From: Symbiodinium natans
Lineage: Eukaryota > Sar > Dinophyceae > Suessiales > Symbiodiniaceae
Length of the DNA stretch: 64,000 nt
Assembly: GCA_905221605.1 (NCBI GenBank)
Contig: CAJNDS010002523.1
Span: 550,001-614,000, forward strand
Direction of reading: 5' to 3'
The position numbers and the translations under genes are program-made. Numbering within the stretch: position 1 is the first letter of the stretch; each line of letters opens with the position of its first letter. Below are positions 49,801-60,187 of the stretch, in pieces. The notes beneath the pieces are model-generated. The model was not told the DNA's origin and ran no database searches. It saw only the letters and a list, made by a program, of their open reading frames with translations.

Positions 49801-52800
49801 AACCTTGTGTCAAAATCCACCAGATGCATGCGGCCTCACCATGCCTCACCTACTACCCGCAGCGGCTGGCATCCTCTGGGCGAGCGAACCAAAAAGGCGA
49901 CGGAAGAAAAAAGATGTCATCCCTCAAAACATTTCAAAACTGAACCCCTAGTACAAACGTGAGATGCTCTACACTTCCATAAGGACTGGTTCCGGGCCCG
50001 AGTCTGGCTGGGTGAGCCTAAAGGTGAAGGACTGCCGCACTCTACTCGCGCGACTTTGGATCATCTTTGACATTTTTGCATGCTCGCTTCGTTGAAAACT
50101 TTTTTTGAAATCTTGACATTCGCGCAGCTGAAGGACAAAGCCATGATCATGAAGAGGCTGTTGGCACCTCGCAGGTTTTGAGGATATGGGTCAAAGAGCG
50201 TGCTGAAGTCACAGGCCGTTGGCCAGAAGTTGGTGTTTGCAACATTGTGCTCGACGTGCTCGACGTGCTCAGGGAAGCGAAAAGAAAGCCACGAGTACTG
50301 GCGCTGCACGGTGCTCCGAGCAACTCAAACATCATGCCTCCCAGCTGTGACAAAGACTGTTTAAGACACGGTGCCAGAGCAGATGCTGCGCCAAAACATG
50401 CTGTAGGGCAGCGATGTCACAAAATGCTTTCTTTGCTCGATGCACCGTGCCGCGCGTCTGTAACCTCAGGAAGTTCCAGACAGCACAGCTGCGCAAGCTG
50501 ACTGGTGAGGAGCAACAAGAGAAGAAACCGTGATTTCATGAGGGGTGAAGATAGACAAGAGCATTTCGGTCCTCGACAGGCGCACGCATGCTGCATCTAA
50601 CATCACACGATCCGTGTATCACGGCATGCCCATGAGTGAGAAAACTCTTGAACTGACAGATGCTTCAACTTTTCAAGATCCGAACCACTTCGTTGGATCA
50701 GGATTTCGAGTGGATCTTCCTGGACGGGCCTTGTGCTTGGAAGCCCCTTCCAGGCTCGGAGCTGCTCCACCTGGCGGAACGCAACTTGCATATACACCGA
50801 TCTAAGCTCGCAAAACCTTTAAAACAGGCCCCTGAGTGAAAATATGCCACTGCAATTAATTTGAACGGATTTTGAGAGTAAAAGCCGGGACTGCAGTCGA
50901 AGCATCGCTTGAAATGCGCTGCGGCATGCCTTCGACTCATTGCGATGCCTTTTGCTGTGCTTTTCTCCTCGCAATGGAATGTCAATTTCCTGTTAAGGCA
51001 CGTCAATGGAAAAGGCCATTGCCAAAGTCTCTCGACAGGAAGATTCCATATTGCCACTGGACTTGTCACTTCTTCACTGCATGGCGCTAGGCGAGACAGG
51101 TTGCCGTTGGAAGTACCGTGTGCATTTAAACTATGAACTCAGGACAAGCCCTTCGTCCAGTGGTATTCGCACCCTGAACCTTCTCCGGAGGCCTGTGGAT
51201 GGGCAGCTTTGTAAGATAAACGCGTACAAACGCCCGCATGTCCTATCTTGTCCAGAGAAGCAGTCGGACATAGAGTGGAGAGTGCGACTAGTTCCTCCTT
51301 CTGTGGACTTGGGGGTTCAAGCAAACACCAGTTGATGGCCAAGCAACCGGGGTTGAAGGTGAGAAAATCTTTGCGTCCAGAGAAATTGCATTCAAAGTAA
51401 AATTTCTGTATCCTCTTCTGACACAGCGGACTACACAGTCATGTGCAGAAGTGCACGGAGGAGGCAGCCGCTGGCAAGGGACGAACGATGAGCTTTGACG
51501 ACGCCAAGTACGAGAACGTAGAAGAGGGCGTGAAATTTCTGGATAAGTTGCTCGGCTTTTGTTCATTGCCGAGCTTTATCGCCGGGGCGATTGTCGAGTT
51601 TGATCAAAGAGAATCCGAGGTATTTAGAAGCAAACGCTCCTATCGACATTGTTGTGGGCTTCTCGCAAAGTGGCACGCTGCTGGCCATATATATGGACAC
51701 CCTCCGGAAGGCGTGTACATACCTGGCCAGCGACCCCTTGCGGAAACTTCTGCTGGTTGTCTGCACATCGATCATCATTGGAAGCTTCAGGCCAACAGGT
51801 CAATGCCCTGGCTCTTCACCGCGGCTCAACAACATTGGCTTGTCAAGCACAGGTAGGTGCCGTAACGTGCGAGTGAGTAGAAGCGGGTAGAAGCCTTCGA
51901 CCTGCGCTTCCTCTCGCACTGGTTGATTCGTCAGCAACATGTCAGTCTACTACAGACTACTGCGGGAGACCAGCTTTCAGGTGCTTTTCTGCGGCGCCAT
52001 GATTGATGATGCGCGTTACTCTGGCTTTGACCTATTCGTGGGCAGCAGATGCTTGATGATGCTTTTTGTCTTGTGTGTACTTGTATTCCGCCCTTAGCTT
52101 GCCGGCTCGCCGACCAGGCTATGCCTTGGATGAGCCCTTGGCTTTGCCAGCACTGTAACTTGGTGCGAGATCACGAGATCTCCTGGTCGTAGCATGTCGT
52201 AGCTCTGAGGCTTGACCAGTGGACCTGCCCCTTTACACGTGTAGCCCATTCCCATAGCCTCTGATTCTTGGGCCAAAATGACTTGCTAACCCTTGATTCA
52301 GACTTAAGGTATGTCCATGGTGGCGATGCAGATCCATGGGGGCGACACGGCGAGCGCTGCCTCCCGAAGATGTACGCAGACCTGGAGATGTTACTTGTGA
52401 AAACCGGAGAGATGTTTAAAACTGTGATTTACCTGAGTGACTTGTGAGTGGACGTTGACTCAGAGCTTCAGCGAAGCTCAGCATCGCCACGAGTCAACTT
52501 CGACCAGGTTGGAGCATACTGACGGACACGGCTTTCCTTCCTCTGCACCCAGGGCCTCCGAGATCTATCAGCGCGTGCTGCAGCGAATGAGCCCTGAGCT
52601 TCAAAATCTCTTATAAGCCATGATGATCTGATTACTACAGGCTTACTAGACACACAACTCCGTGGTGACCGCTTTGGCAGACTTCAATGCTGCCATACAG
52701 TTTGCTACCCAGGTATGGGGCCTGTGCTGATGCTGGCATATGGAGCTGAGAAAAAGAAGCGTCGGAGTGCACCTTTCTTATCTCTCGGCTGATTTCCAAG

Positions 52801-53754
52801 TGCTTCTGGAGAGAGAGGGATCTCTCTCTCTCTTCCCTTTCTTTTTCAAAAAGGTGTAAGTTGCTTCAGTGTGGACTTTGTGCAAAACAGGAGAGCGTGG
52901 CCAAGAGCAAGGGCTACAAGGCACCGAGCGTCTCGAGCCTTGAGAGGAGTCTTTCCTCACTCCGATGGCTCTGCTTGCGCTCTGGGGGGTCTGTCGGGAA
53001 CAAATTGGTCTTGCCGTTGTGGGCCTCCATGGCATCACGAAGTTCACAAATGCTCGGCAACGCAAAACCCTCGAAGCTAGAAGAGCTATGCATACACACA
53101 CACACACACACATCTTTCTGGCCAAGTGTTCCTCCTGACGAAATGCCTGCGCTTGCTTTCAGCGCTTCTAGCTTACATTGACGCACTAACAATTCCGAGG
53201 CTTTGTCCCCCAAACAAAAGCGCTGCACCGAGCTAGTCAGGTCCCTCCAAGCAGGCGTGTGCGTGCCGGATAAAGGAAGCCTGTAGATCCAATTGCGCGA
53301 TGCTACAGATTTGAGCTTTGCGGATTAAGGTTTGGGGATGTTGCTATCGGCGAGGTTTACGACAGGGCCGTCTAGGGAGTCAGTCCCGCTGCAGCCTATT
53401 CTGTTGGATGACGACGTTGTTTCATGCACAGGTGGTGAAGCTGTCGGGCACTGAGTTCCGCCGACGTCTCCGCGCCGGCGAGGCCTACAGTGGTGCCTGC
53501 CACAACTGCCAGTATGCCATGACATTTTGTTTGCAGGAGATCCCCGAATGGTTCGCGTTCAAGTCCGTTGCCTGGACCTTAGGCTCAGAGATCTATTGTC
53601 TTCCAGGAGCCTCCTCTACTCCAAGACTTTCTCCATTCACATTCTCGACATTCCACGCATCCCCAAGTATGAGTCGAAGCGATGGGCTCAGCGTGGCAGA
53701 GCCTTTCAGGTTGACATCCTGCGCAAAGCCGGCGACAGCGCCTTTTGCGCGTAG
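38295..53754 (+). CDS. APS/PAPS reductase - ATP sulfurylase fusion gene (about 41 exons)
   Basis: One gene encodes two consecutive sulfate-assimilation enzymes, reductase first. Reductase exons: possible N-terminal 38295 to about 38388 (ATG at 38327), then 38929-38982, 39313-39349, 39555-39625, 39695 to about 39712, [gap], 40500-40536, 40713-40748, 40835-40873, 41043-41099, 41207-41260, 41380-41422, 41559-41599, 41733-41771, 41885-41920 and 42865-42925. Sulfurylase exons start at 43037 and end with TAG at 53752-53754. The junction is an intron that splits the reductase's last motif: exon 42865-42925 ends ..KTECG in phase 1, and exon 43037 continues ATCCAT (IH), then TRTTFAGAPHGG, the sulfurylase start. 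The sulfurylase exons plus that one carried base total 1170 nt, an exact multiple of three. Of 39 placed introns, 23 begin GC, 11 GT and 5 GA. The first exons, about one exon after 39712 and the targeting signal are unresolved. Confidence 0.93.
38929..42925 (+). other. APS/PAPS (adenylyl-sulfate) reductase domain
   Basis: Reduces activated sulfate to sulfite. Joined exons give MNLVAIDTLHLFPTALECAK (the IDT...FPET element of the CysH family), DEFIAKYGDCE, VEPFQRALEECE, DILITGRRMDQAA (family WITGxRRDQ), RTLNPMANFSW (NPLA.W.W), DIIDYVDKEGVPVN (DV..Y....VPYN) and C-terminal ERAGRFVRQAKTECGIH (catalytic ECGLH). The cysteine pair before R..PL in Fe-S APS reductases is absent: the position reads FDFVSKVEPF. 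The second CxxC is also missing; only one Cys remains in PFWRCTE. It therefore resembles Fe-S-free CysH or APR-B enzymes. APS versus PAPS preference cannot be read. There is no C-terminal thioredoxin domain, since the sulfurylase follows directly. The N-terminal SGG nucleotide loop lies in exons I did not find. Confidence 0.9.
42926..43036 (+). other. Junction intron of the fusion gene (GC-AG, 111 nt)
   Basis: Starts GCAGGA and ends CTGCAG. Splicing joins TGC-G to GT-ATC-CAT, restoring Glu-Cys-Gly-Ile-His in the reductase. The same frame is also open through the intron, so retention would add 37 residues without a stop but would break the ECGIH motif. Confidence 0.85.
44047..44104. repeat. 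GGGA purine-rich tract
   Basis: GGGAGGGAGGGAGAGGGAGGG-type sequence in a sulfurylase intron. Runs of three G suggest G-quadruplex potential. Confidence 0.85.
44184..44225. repeat. GTGA/GAGT microsatellite
   Basis: Imperfect GTGAGTGA repeats (GTGAGTGAAGTGAGTGGAGT...) in the same intron as the GGGA tract. Confidence 0.85.
44911..44970. repeat. Perfect 30-bp tandem duplication
   Basis: A 30-base unit beginning TAGAAGAAAAATTAGCATAG occurs twice with no mismatch, at 44911-44940 and 44941-44970, inside the intron between sulfurylase exons 44791-44832 and 45025-45046. The identity implies a recent duplication. Confidence 0.95.
46811..46870. repeat. GA microsatellite
   Basis: A long GAGAGAGA run grading into AGAGCGAGATAGAGAG, in the intron between sulfurylase exons 46659-46699 and 47268-47311. 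Confidence 0.92.
47025..47130. repeat. Trinucleotide array AAG with CAG interruptions
   Basis: About 35 triplets of AAG broken regularly by CAG. The minus strand encodes an artificial poly-leucine frame and the plus strand a poly-K/Q/R frame. It sits in the same sulfurylase intron as the GA tract, so neither ORF is a real protein. Confidence 0.93.
48319..50272. other. Intron sequence upstream of the nested hydrolase
   Basis: No exon was recognised with confidence. The first exon and initiator Met of the FSH1-type gene should lie here; an ATG frame at 49418 (MCTTEGPIPYMSRI) is one unproven candidate. Confidence 0.35.
50273..52616 (+). CDS. FSH1-family serine hydrolase (alpha/beta hydrolase), nested gene
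   Basis: Exons: 50273-50335 (possibly starting further 5', GC donor), 50470-50506 (GA), 50702 to about 50780, 51143-51175 (GA), 51449-51546 (GT), 51599-51710 (GC), 51981 to about 52023, 52309 to about 52432 and 52508-52616 with TAA at 52614-52616. Motifs in FSH1 order: KPRVLALHGAPSNSNIMKFQ (strand and oxyanion loop), DFEWIFLDGP, FVQWYSH, YENVEEGVKFLD, IDIVVGFSQSGTLLA (nucleophile Ser in GFSQSG), VLFCGAMIDDARY, VHGGDADPW (acid Asp), HTDGHGFP (catalytic His) and a C-terminal helix ASEIYQRVLQRM. All three catalytic residues are present, so an active esterase-like enzyme is expected; its substrate is unknown. No in-frame ATG precedes the first exon, so one upstream exon is missing. A short exon between 51711 and 51980 is also likely. 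It lies on the same strand inside a fusion-gene intron. Confidence 0.87.
52617..52890. other. 3' part of the host intron
   Basis: 274 bases between the hydrolase stop codon and the next sulfurylase exon. It must hold the nested gene's 3' UTR and processing site if that gene has its own transcript. A pyrimidine-rich CTCTCTCTCTTCCC tract at about 52825 could serve a downstream acceptor. Confidence 0.4.
53093..53112. repeat. CA microsatellite
   Basis: About ten CA dinucleotides in the intron between sulfurylase exons 52891-52920 and 53432-53482. Confidence 0.85.
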
Positions 53755-56700
53755 AGCCGTGCTCTCAGATGGTTTCAAGAAGCCTTCCATCCAAACAACG
53801 GTCTGCAGCCTAGCTTGTTTCCTCTCTTTGCCATTGCTTGTGCCGGACTTCCAGTTTGCCCCACGACGGCCCTGCCTGTCGAAGGCTGAAAGGCATCCAT
53901 GTGTTTTGTTGCCACGCTGTATGTACCTGCTGTCAGGCAGGTGTCAACAGCACCTTCCCCTGCACTCGTTCCTGACGCTGTGCACAATACTCTTTGACTT
54001 GTGCGTGGGTCTCGCAAGACGTTGAAAGGTTGCTGTTTGTAATGTTGCGCAGACAGGCCCTCGAGGATTAACAATGCTCAACATGTTTCAATCATATGCA
54101 AGTCTTGGAAAGCCACGCTGGGTGTCCACATTGGCCAGTCCCCTTTAGAACACGGCCGATATGGCCTTTGGCCCTCGGTGACCCAAGGAGCCGAGATGGT
54201 CTCTGACCATATAAAGAGAGTCTATAGTCACCTCTTTTGAGCACAGGATGCCAGAGTCCGTTCTCGGTGTTTGCTGCTCCCCCGTCACTACCCACTCATG
54301 CATGCTGAGTCCTTCTACTTACCCCCTAGTTGCCTTAGCTGGTGCAGTTTTCTAGCTTGTCGAGATCCATCTTTCTTTTGTTTGCCTTCCTGCGTACACT
54401 ACATATTGCTACTGGTATCTTTCCGTTGTCATGTCTTGCATAGACTTACCCACCTACAACCTACTTACTCAACCCACAGCAGCCACGAAGATCGACTCCG
54501 TGACCTGTGCTCAAAGTGAATCCCCCGGACCTTGGCCAGGAACGTGCCAGTTGCAAGCTTACATTTCTTTTCGTACTCCACTTTGCCAAATCTAGGATTG
54601 GCAACGTTAATCAAGAAGCCTCACAGCATACTACATGGCATTCGACCGATCGGGGAAGCAGCTCTTGTGTTGCTGATGCTGGCTTGCCAGGCCTCTGCGC
54701 AATATGATCCTATCGGGCTGGCTTGATTCTCTGGCAATACCTGCCCAAGTGATCTGAGACACCAATTTTACCTTCTCCTGCGCTTGGCATTTAGCCCACT
54801 CGGCACCTGTGGCAGAAGCCTGCCGAATCCCGATCAACCGCGAGAAAAGCATCCGTGTTTGCTAATGTGATTTGTGCGGTTCTTCAGATCCAGGGTGCAT
54901 CTAGAATGTCTATTGCTTGCATGCCCATGCAGATCCGAGTATTTCATGCTCCACAGATGCGTAGCCGGTGAGCACCGTTGGGCCATGGATGGCCGTTGGA
55001 GCCACAGTGACACCAAATGCGCGCTGCAGTTGGAGGATCCTTGACAGTTCAGATAGAGTTTCACAGCATTTTGGTGTTGAAGTCTCTGTTGATGTCGTCG
55101 AACGACCGTTGCTTAGGCCTCCTCTACGCGCGGGCTTTGCGAGGGTATTCAGCAGTCACACCCAATGCCGGGGCCTTGGCTGCCGAAAGTCAGCATTCGA
55201 ATTATATAAGACAGTCTTGCGGGCATCCACATGAAATCCGCAGGGTGAGTCTGTGCCTTTGACTCATTTTTGATTCCATAGCACACCCCGAAATCTGCCG
55301 AAAAGTGTCTGCTGCCTTGTCCCCTCACCTCGGCCTCTTCCCTTTGGGAAGATTCTGCTCTGAGCCTCAGCAAGCATGTAGAGTAGGGCACACGGGCTGA
55401 CACCTCAACTTTACTACGCGAGCAATCGCGCACAATCGAGCACATGTTGCCTTGGCTCCCAGCAAGCAGCAGCAACCAGAGGATATACTTTGTTTGATGC
55501 CCATGTGCTGTCTTCACGCGTGCAACACCAGCTCAAATGGGATACACGTTGTTTACATGCATAAATTGCATAAATCGCTTCAATGTTGTCCACTTAGGTC
55601 AGAAGCTCAGTTGTGTCTCGTATTTTTCCGTTACGTCCTCTTTTCCAATTCGCCTCTGCCACGCGGTGCTGGCTTTTCTCCGAGGGAACTAGCTTTCGTT
55701 CGCCATGCTCTCAAGCTTTTGCGACTAGTCGTGCCTGCTGGGGACTTCGTCACCCTGAACTTTGAACCACGGACTCCATAGGTCAATTAGGGCTGCCTCG
55801 CCGGCACAGGTGCATTTCATTCGCTACATGTTTAAGTTCAAAGTTCAATGCCGGACTTTAAACTAGCTTCTGTAGTGGCATGTTGTAAAGCTCTTCTCAG
55901 CATGTAACCTTGAGGTGTTTTGTAGGCAAGGTACTGTAGCGGTACAGGCGCTGTGCACTTCTGAGGTAGTGGCTTTGACGCGGGAAATTCAGGGAGCCTG
56001 CAAGGTGGGCAAAATGCGCCGCAAGAAGCCGCTTTCGTGCGGATACGGCGAACGTCGGCAAAGATCTTTTCACAGTTGGACAATCCCAAGTGAAGGCAAC
56101 TGGCAGAGGCTGGCAGCATGGGTGCTTTCCTCGGTCTGGGTTTTGAGCTTGCCCGACTCGAGCGATTGCCGGCGAGCTTGGCAATCACGTCGCAGGCTAC
56201 GGCTGCTTCTGAGCGAGCTGGAACGCTCGGAGGCACGAAGATATGCGAAGATGTGCAGTTTCTGTTGCTGAGTCTGAGGGTTCGAGCCATTCGAATCTCC
56301 TTTGGGAAGGCTCTGGTCGGCAGGCTCCCTCCTTGTCTCCTGAATGTTTGATTTTGCGCAGCTTCTACGTGTTCCACCTAGCCCATGGCCCATGGCTTGT
56401 GCAGTGACTTGCACGCCAAGCTTCATTTCAGAGCACCCCTAGTTTGGAGAATGATTTCCCACAAGAAGTTGAAAGTTGCAACAGGAAGTGTGGCTTTAAG
56501 GACATGAGCGGGAAGACGTTGGACTTTTGCCTCGTACACCATGAATGCAAACGCCTTGCGTTGTTGGCAGGCAGCCGTCATAATGTGGATCAAGTCCAAG
56601 AGGAGCTCTGTGCTAAATCATGGTACATGCTACTACAGCCTCATGATTCCACGAAATTAGAAGCTCTGGGAGGTAGTTTAGCAGCCATAAGGGAATAGGG

Positions 56701-56859
56701 CCGCGACCAGTGTACGAACTGGAAAGAAGCATCTGCAGCGCCGGTGCCTCAGTGGGGACATTTCTTGGCTTGGCCAGTCACCAGTGAGTCATATGATATG
56801 AAAATCTGAGAAAAGGCTCGAGAGCCGAGAGAATGCCGAGAGACTTGCGGTGTCCTCAG
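53755..56859. other. Intergenic or intron sequence without assignable gene
   Basis: Follows the fusion-gene stop codon. Overlapping open frames on both strands at about 55,900-56,370 have moderately coding-like composition (for example LRLLLSELERSEARRY on +), but no family motif or convincing splice chain was found. Confidence 0.35.
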
Positions 56860-57757
56860 GATGGGCAAGCCGAAGCTGCAGAAGAGGAAGGCGACGGCGG
56901 GCGACCTCATATACGGCCCGAGCGAAGCGTTCGAAAAGCCACCGTTTTGCAAACACCCACATTAAGGCTTCAAAGACAAGAAAGACAAGCAAGAAGCCCC
57001 TCACGCCTCGTGTTCACTCCTCAGATCCCCTCAGCCTCATGCAAGTTGCTCGGCAGTTAGAAGTTGAATGACATCTGGGATTTGAACTGAAGTGTAAGCT
57101 GGGTGCTTAAGGTTGACAGGCGAAACCTTCGCTGGGCCCTGCAGGCTACTGCTTGGGACATTCCATTCGCACCTGCCATATGCCGTCTTCTGAAGTTTTT
57201 GCGCTGCCTCGCGGCCTCGCACAAGGCTCTCTTGAAGGAGAAGGACTGCCTGTACCAAGACTCACAAAGCCTCACATTGACGTATCCTCGCACCAAAGCT
57301 TGCTCTGAGTCCTGGGCGCAGCAGTGGCCCTGACATACCCTGGCAGTGCAGGGTGGGCGCACCGACCTCACATACGACAAAGTGCCGCTCAGCCGTGTTC
57401 AAAATGGAGCCAATGCTGCTACGCACACTCGTGATGCTCGCCCATCAAGGGGCGCGGCAAGCTTGAGCACTGCCGCATCTCAGCTGCTTAAGAGCTAGCC
57501 GGCTGGCCATCTGCCAAGGACAAAATCCCACGACGAAGTCATGCGTGAGGCTCGTTGTTGTTGGAATCACATCATAGCTGGGCTGTCAAGATGCCAGTGT
57601 GTGGGATACTTTTGAGTATGACAGGTGCCGATAGAAGAAAGGGCTGGCTACCCTCTTCATTTCCACAAGGACTCCGTTGACCCGAAGAATTGGCGCACCA
57701 AGGAGGGAAAGGCCATGGGATTCATGGGATGGGGGAAAGGCCCGGAAAGGCCCAATG
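56860..57757 (+). CDS. Unidentified gene, probable first exons
   Basis: After CCTCAG an ATG at 56861 opens MGKPKLQKRKATAGDLIYGP then SEAFE, ending at a GC donor (exon 56860-56938). The AG immediately before the ATG could be a cis or a spliced-leader trans-splice acceptor. A second likely exon at about 57194-57265 reads KFLRCLAASHKALLKEKD. A third, 57625 to about 57757 after GACAG, reads VPIEERAGYPLHFHKDSVDP then KNWRTKEGKAMGFMGWGKGP. The N-terminus is basic, as in nucleolar or ribosomal proteins, but I do not recognise the family. Exons one and three are the best supported. Confidence 0.42.
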
Positions 57758-59953
57758 TCAGACGCGCAGTGTCGTGTCTCATGACCTGGGCAGGAAGTCA
57801 TCGTCGACTTCCATCGTGACTTGCAGTGAATGGACACGGCAAACCAAAAAAGGTACACGTAGTTTTCCGTACGAACTTTTCCGCAATTAGGTGCCCGCTC
57901 TCGCAAGACTCAGGACTCTCGGGTCCTGTTTTGCGCGGGGACGAACTGACTAGCCCATGGTCACCCCTCAATGACCAATGGGGCCTTTCTAGTACTAGTA
58001 GCCATGAAGCCGTAAGGACCATCATGATCACACATTCCTCTTTTACCCACTCTATCCATTGGCCTCGCGAGCCTTTGGAATCTTGTCAAGAGGCGTAGAG
58101 CCGAACGACCGAATTAGGTCGAATTCAAATCTGATCTGCTTGGGAAACACAGAGTTCCTCCCATGATGGAGTGATAGATGCAAAGGGCTTTGTTCGAACT
58201 TTACTTTGAAGGGAATGCAACTGTCGGGAGATACCAAGACACCAACTCGTTATGTGCATTGGGAAAGAGCACTGCCGGGCGACAGAAATACCACCTAGCT
58301 GACCGAAGCCCAAGCTCTTGGCGTGTCGCATTCCACTCATGACATCAGCTGAAACATGGTGCCGGGCAAGAACAGACAGAAATAGATCTCGAAATCTGCG
58401 GAGAACCACCCCAAGAGACATGGACCTATTGAAGAACCCGGGAAAAAAGCCATACCTAGCAGTGAAATCTGCACATAGCACTACCCAGCTTACTCGCTCA
58501 ATGGTTTTCTTCGTGCCCCACTTCCACCGACCGTCACAAATGAAATCACTCATGGCATTTCGTAGCGCAAGGGAAACTAGCAACCACTTCATTCAAGAAC
58601 TAAGCTGGAATAGATGCTCATGATCTTCTCTGCCAGCGCCACATGGGCAGGCCTCTGTGTGACATAGCCCTGCTGCTTTTAACCGAGGGCCTGTGCACAC
58701 ACGGCTCCAGAAACAAGAGCTTCAAGGATCGCCTTGGTGTAGCAATGATCTGGGGGAAGTCGTTGCAGAAAAGGTTGGAGAAAATCGAAATCGGAATGTG
58801 ATCTGAAATCGCTGTCGGAAAGGAACCTTGTCAGAAAAGGCTCGATGCCTGGAACGGTTTCTTCGACATGGCAATCATGTCTGTTAGCTGCTTGTGTGAG
58901 CAAAAACTTTCTAACATGATATGATCACACATTCCTCAGTTCATAGCCAGTCTTGCAACCAGTTGGAAAGGGGTTTCCTGTTACATAAGTACTTACTGGC
59001 TTTATCCGGGACAACAGCATCAAAACACGGTAAATGCAGGTCATGCGGTAAACCAATTGCGAACAGGATGCAGTGAGTCGCTGGTCACTCTGTGTGTGGG
59101 CGAATGGCACACGTGCAGCATGCAAGAGCGCGCGCGTACGTAGACAATGGGTGAATGCAAAGCAAAAACAAGGAACTAAAGACTCATCTTGTCCTCTGGT
59201 CAGTTCTCCTCTCTCAAGCTAAAATGGGTGCAAGTCTTCAGTCGTCTTGTAATCCCTTCCCCCTAATATTAAAACACCCCTAGTATAACAAACAAACCTG
59301 GCCCCAAAACCCGATCCCGTACCCGTCCCTGTTCAGACGACGCCACTTCAGCAAGCAAACATAATCGAAGAGCCGAAATTTTGAGTTTCCCTTGCAAGCC
59401 GATGTGATCCTCGAGACTGTTTGGACTTCAACAGTCCCCGATAGTCGAAACGTCTGACGCCCAACTCGACGAGCATGACGCACGACACCGGTGACCCCCA
59501 AGGTCCCAAGTGGCTCCCAGACGACTGGGGTCAAGGTGTCAAGGCGCCTGCATGTGAGTGGCAGCTACATAGTCACTTCTCCTTCGGGTTTCAACCTGTG
59601 CTGCGCAATTGCACTTGCCTTTGCCTGGCAGTGTACCAACCGCATAGCGCGCAGCCGTGGTGGTGGTGGAACTTATACAGTTTTTCGGCTGAACACAGTT
59701 CCCAAGGGATGAAGGGTCTTCCAGCTGAACTGTCAGAGTCTTGGATGCTGTGGGCACTCTTGTGATATTCTTGTGTGTACTGGCACATATTTGCCATATT
59801 GCACGGTTGGAATCGATGCAAGGTGCCATTACCGTCACAAGTCTTCTCAGCGGGTCTCTTTTTGCTCTCGCATGGCATCACGTAGTCGTAGTGTGTCGTA
59901 GTTACGTCGTAGTTGCTACTGTATAGTAGTGTATAGTCGTGTGATCTCCTGAG
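57758..59953. other. Region with no assignable gene
   Basis: No convincing exons or RNA genes were seen on either strand. Confidence 0.35.
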
Positions 59954-60153
59954 GTATTGGTGAGCCCGGATGGACGTATCTTCTATCATCGCAAGGCTGC
60001 GGAGGTGCACAATGGCGAGGTCACGGCCCAAGACCAAAAGCATCATATTCTGGTGGTGGATTGCCATCTCTTCGTTGGGAATTTCCGTCTTGGGCTTCAT
60101 GTGCCAGTCAGAGGATGTCCTTGGTGGGGGGGGGGGGGGGGGTCACCGCCCCC

Positions 60154-60187
<34 letters not shown>

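Larger units (their letters stand above)
48315..52890 (+). other. 4.6-kb intron of the fusion gene that hosts a complete hydrolase gene
   Basis: The upstream exon (48282-48314) encodes VYVGPEEGYVQ and the downstream exon (52891-52920) encodes ESVAKSKGYK, followed by VVKLSGTEF. This is a continuous sulfurylase sequence at its expected spacing, both joins in phase 0. The intron begins GATGTT and ends AAACAG (GA-AG). Other introns in this gene are mostly 50-950 nt. The extra length is accounted for by the FSH1-type gene at 50273-52616. Confidence 0.82.
43037..53754 (+). other. ATP sulfurylase (sulfate adenylyltransferase) domain, 27 exons
   Basis: Makes APS and pyrophosphate from ATP and sulfate. 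Exons: 43037-43104, 43176-43241, 43329-43385, 43808-43837, 43911-43970 (or 43982), 44297-44322, 44405-44444, 44533-44559, 44610-44643, 44791-44832, 45025-45046, 45168-45222, 45367-45396, 45470-45520, 45593-45621, 46053-46125, 46367-46419, 46482-46500, 46659-46699, 47268-47311, 47906-47958, 48013-48072, 48282-48314, 52891-52920, 53432-53482, 53537-53566 and 53710-53754. Motifs in order: GAPHGGSLVD, FSPLTGFM, YNSVVK, DMRLPEKQLFGLPV, IWKPNKVVEAKECYGTSS, EHPTV, YYIGG, TPAEVRATL, QNRNPIHRAHFELL, GPTQPGDID, YSMKMAGPREAIQH, NYGATHFIIGRDMAG, DFYGAYDAQ and SGTEFRRRLRAGEEIPEWF. The HRAH catalytic motif is intact. QTRNP reads QNRNP and GRDHAGPG reads GRDMAGT. About 389 residues, normal for the domain. 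Confidence 0.95.

Noticed and set aside
53432-53754. Second, separate sulfurylase gene fragment after the hydrolase
   Set aside because: These exons continue exactly where exon 48282-48314 leaves off, via 52891-52920, in phase and without overlap, so they are the end of the same gene.
56280-56310. GGGTTCGAGCCATTCGAATC, resembling a tRNA T-arm
   Set aside because: No acceptor stem, D-arm or anticodon arm could be folded around it.
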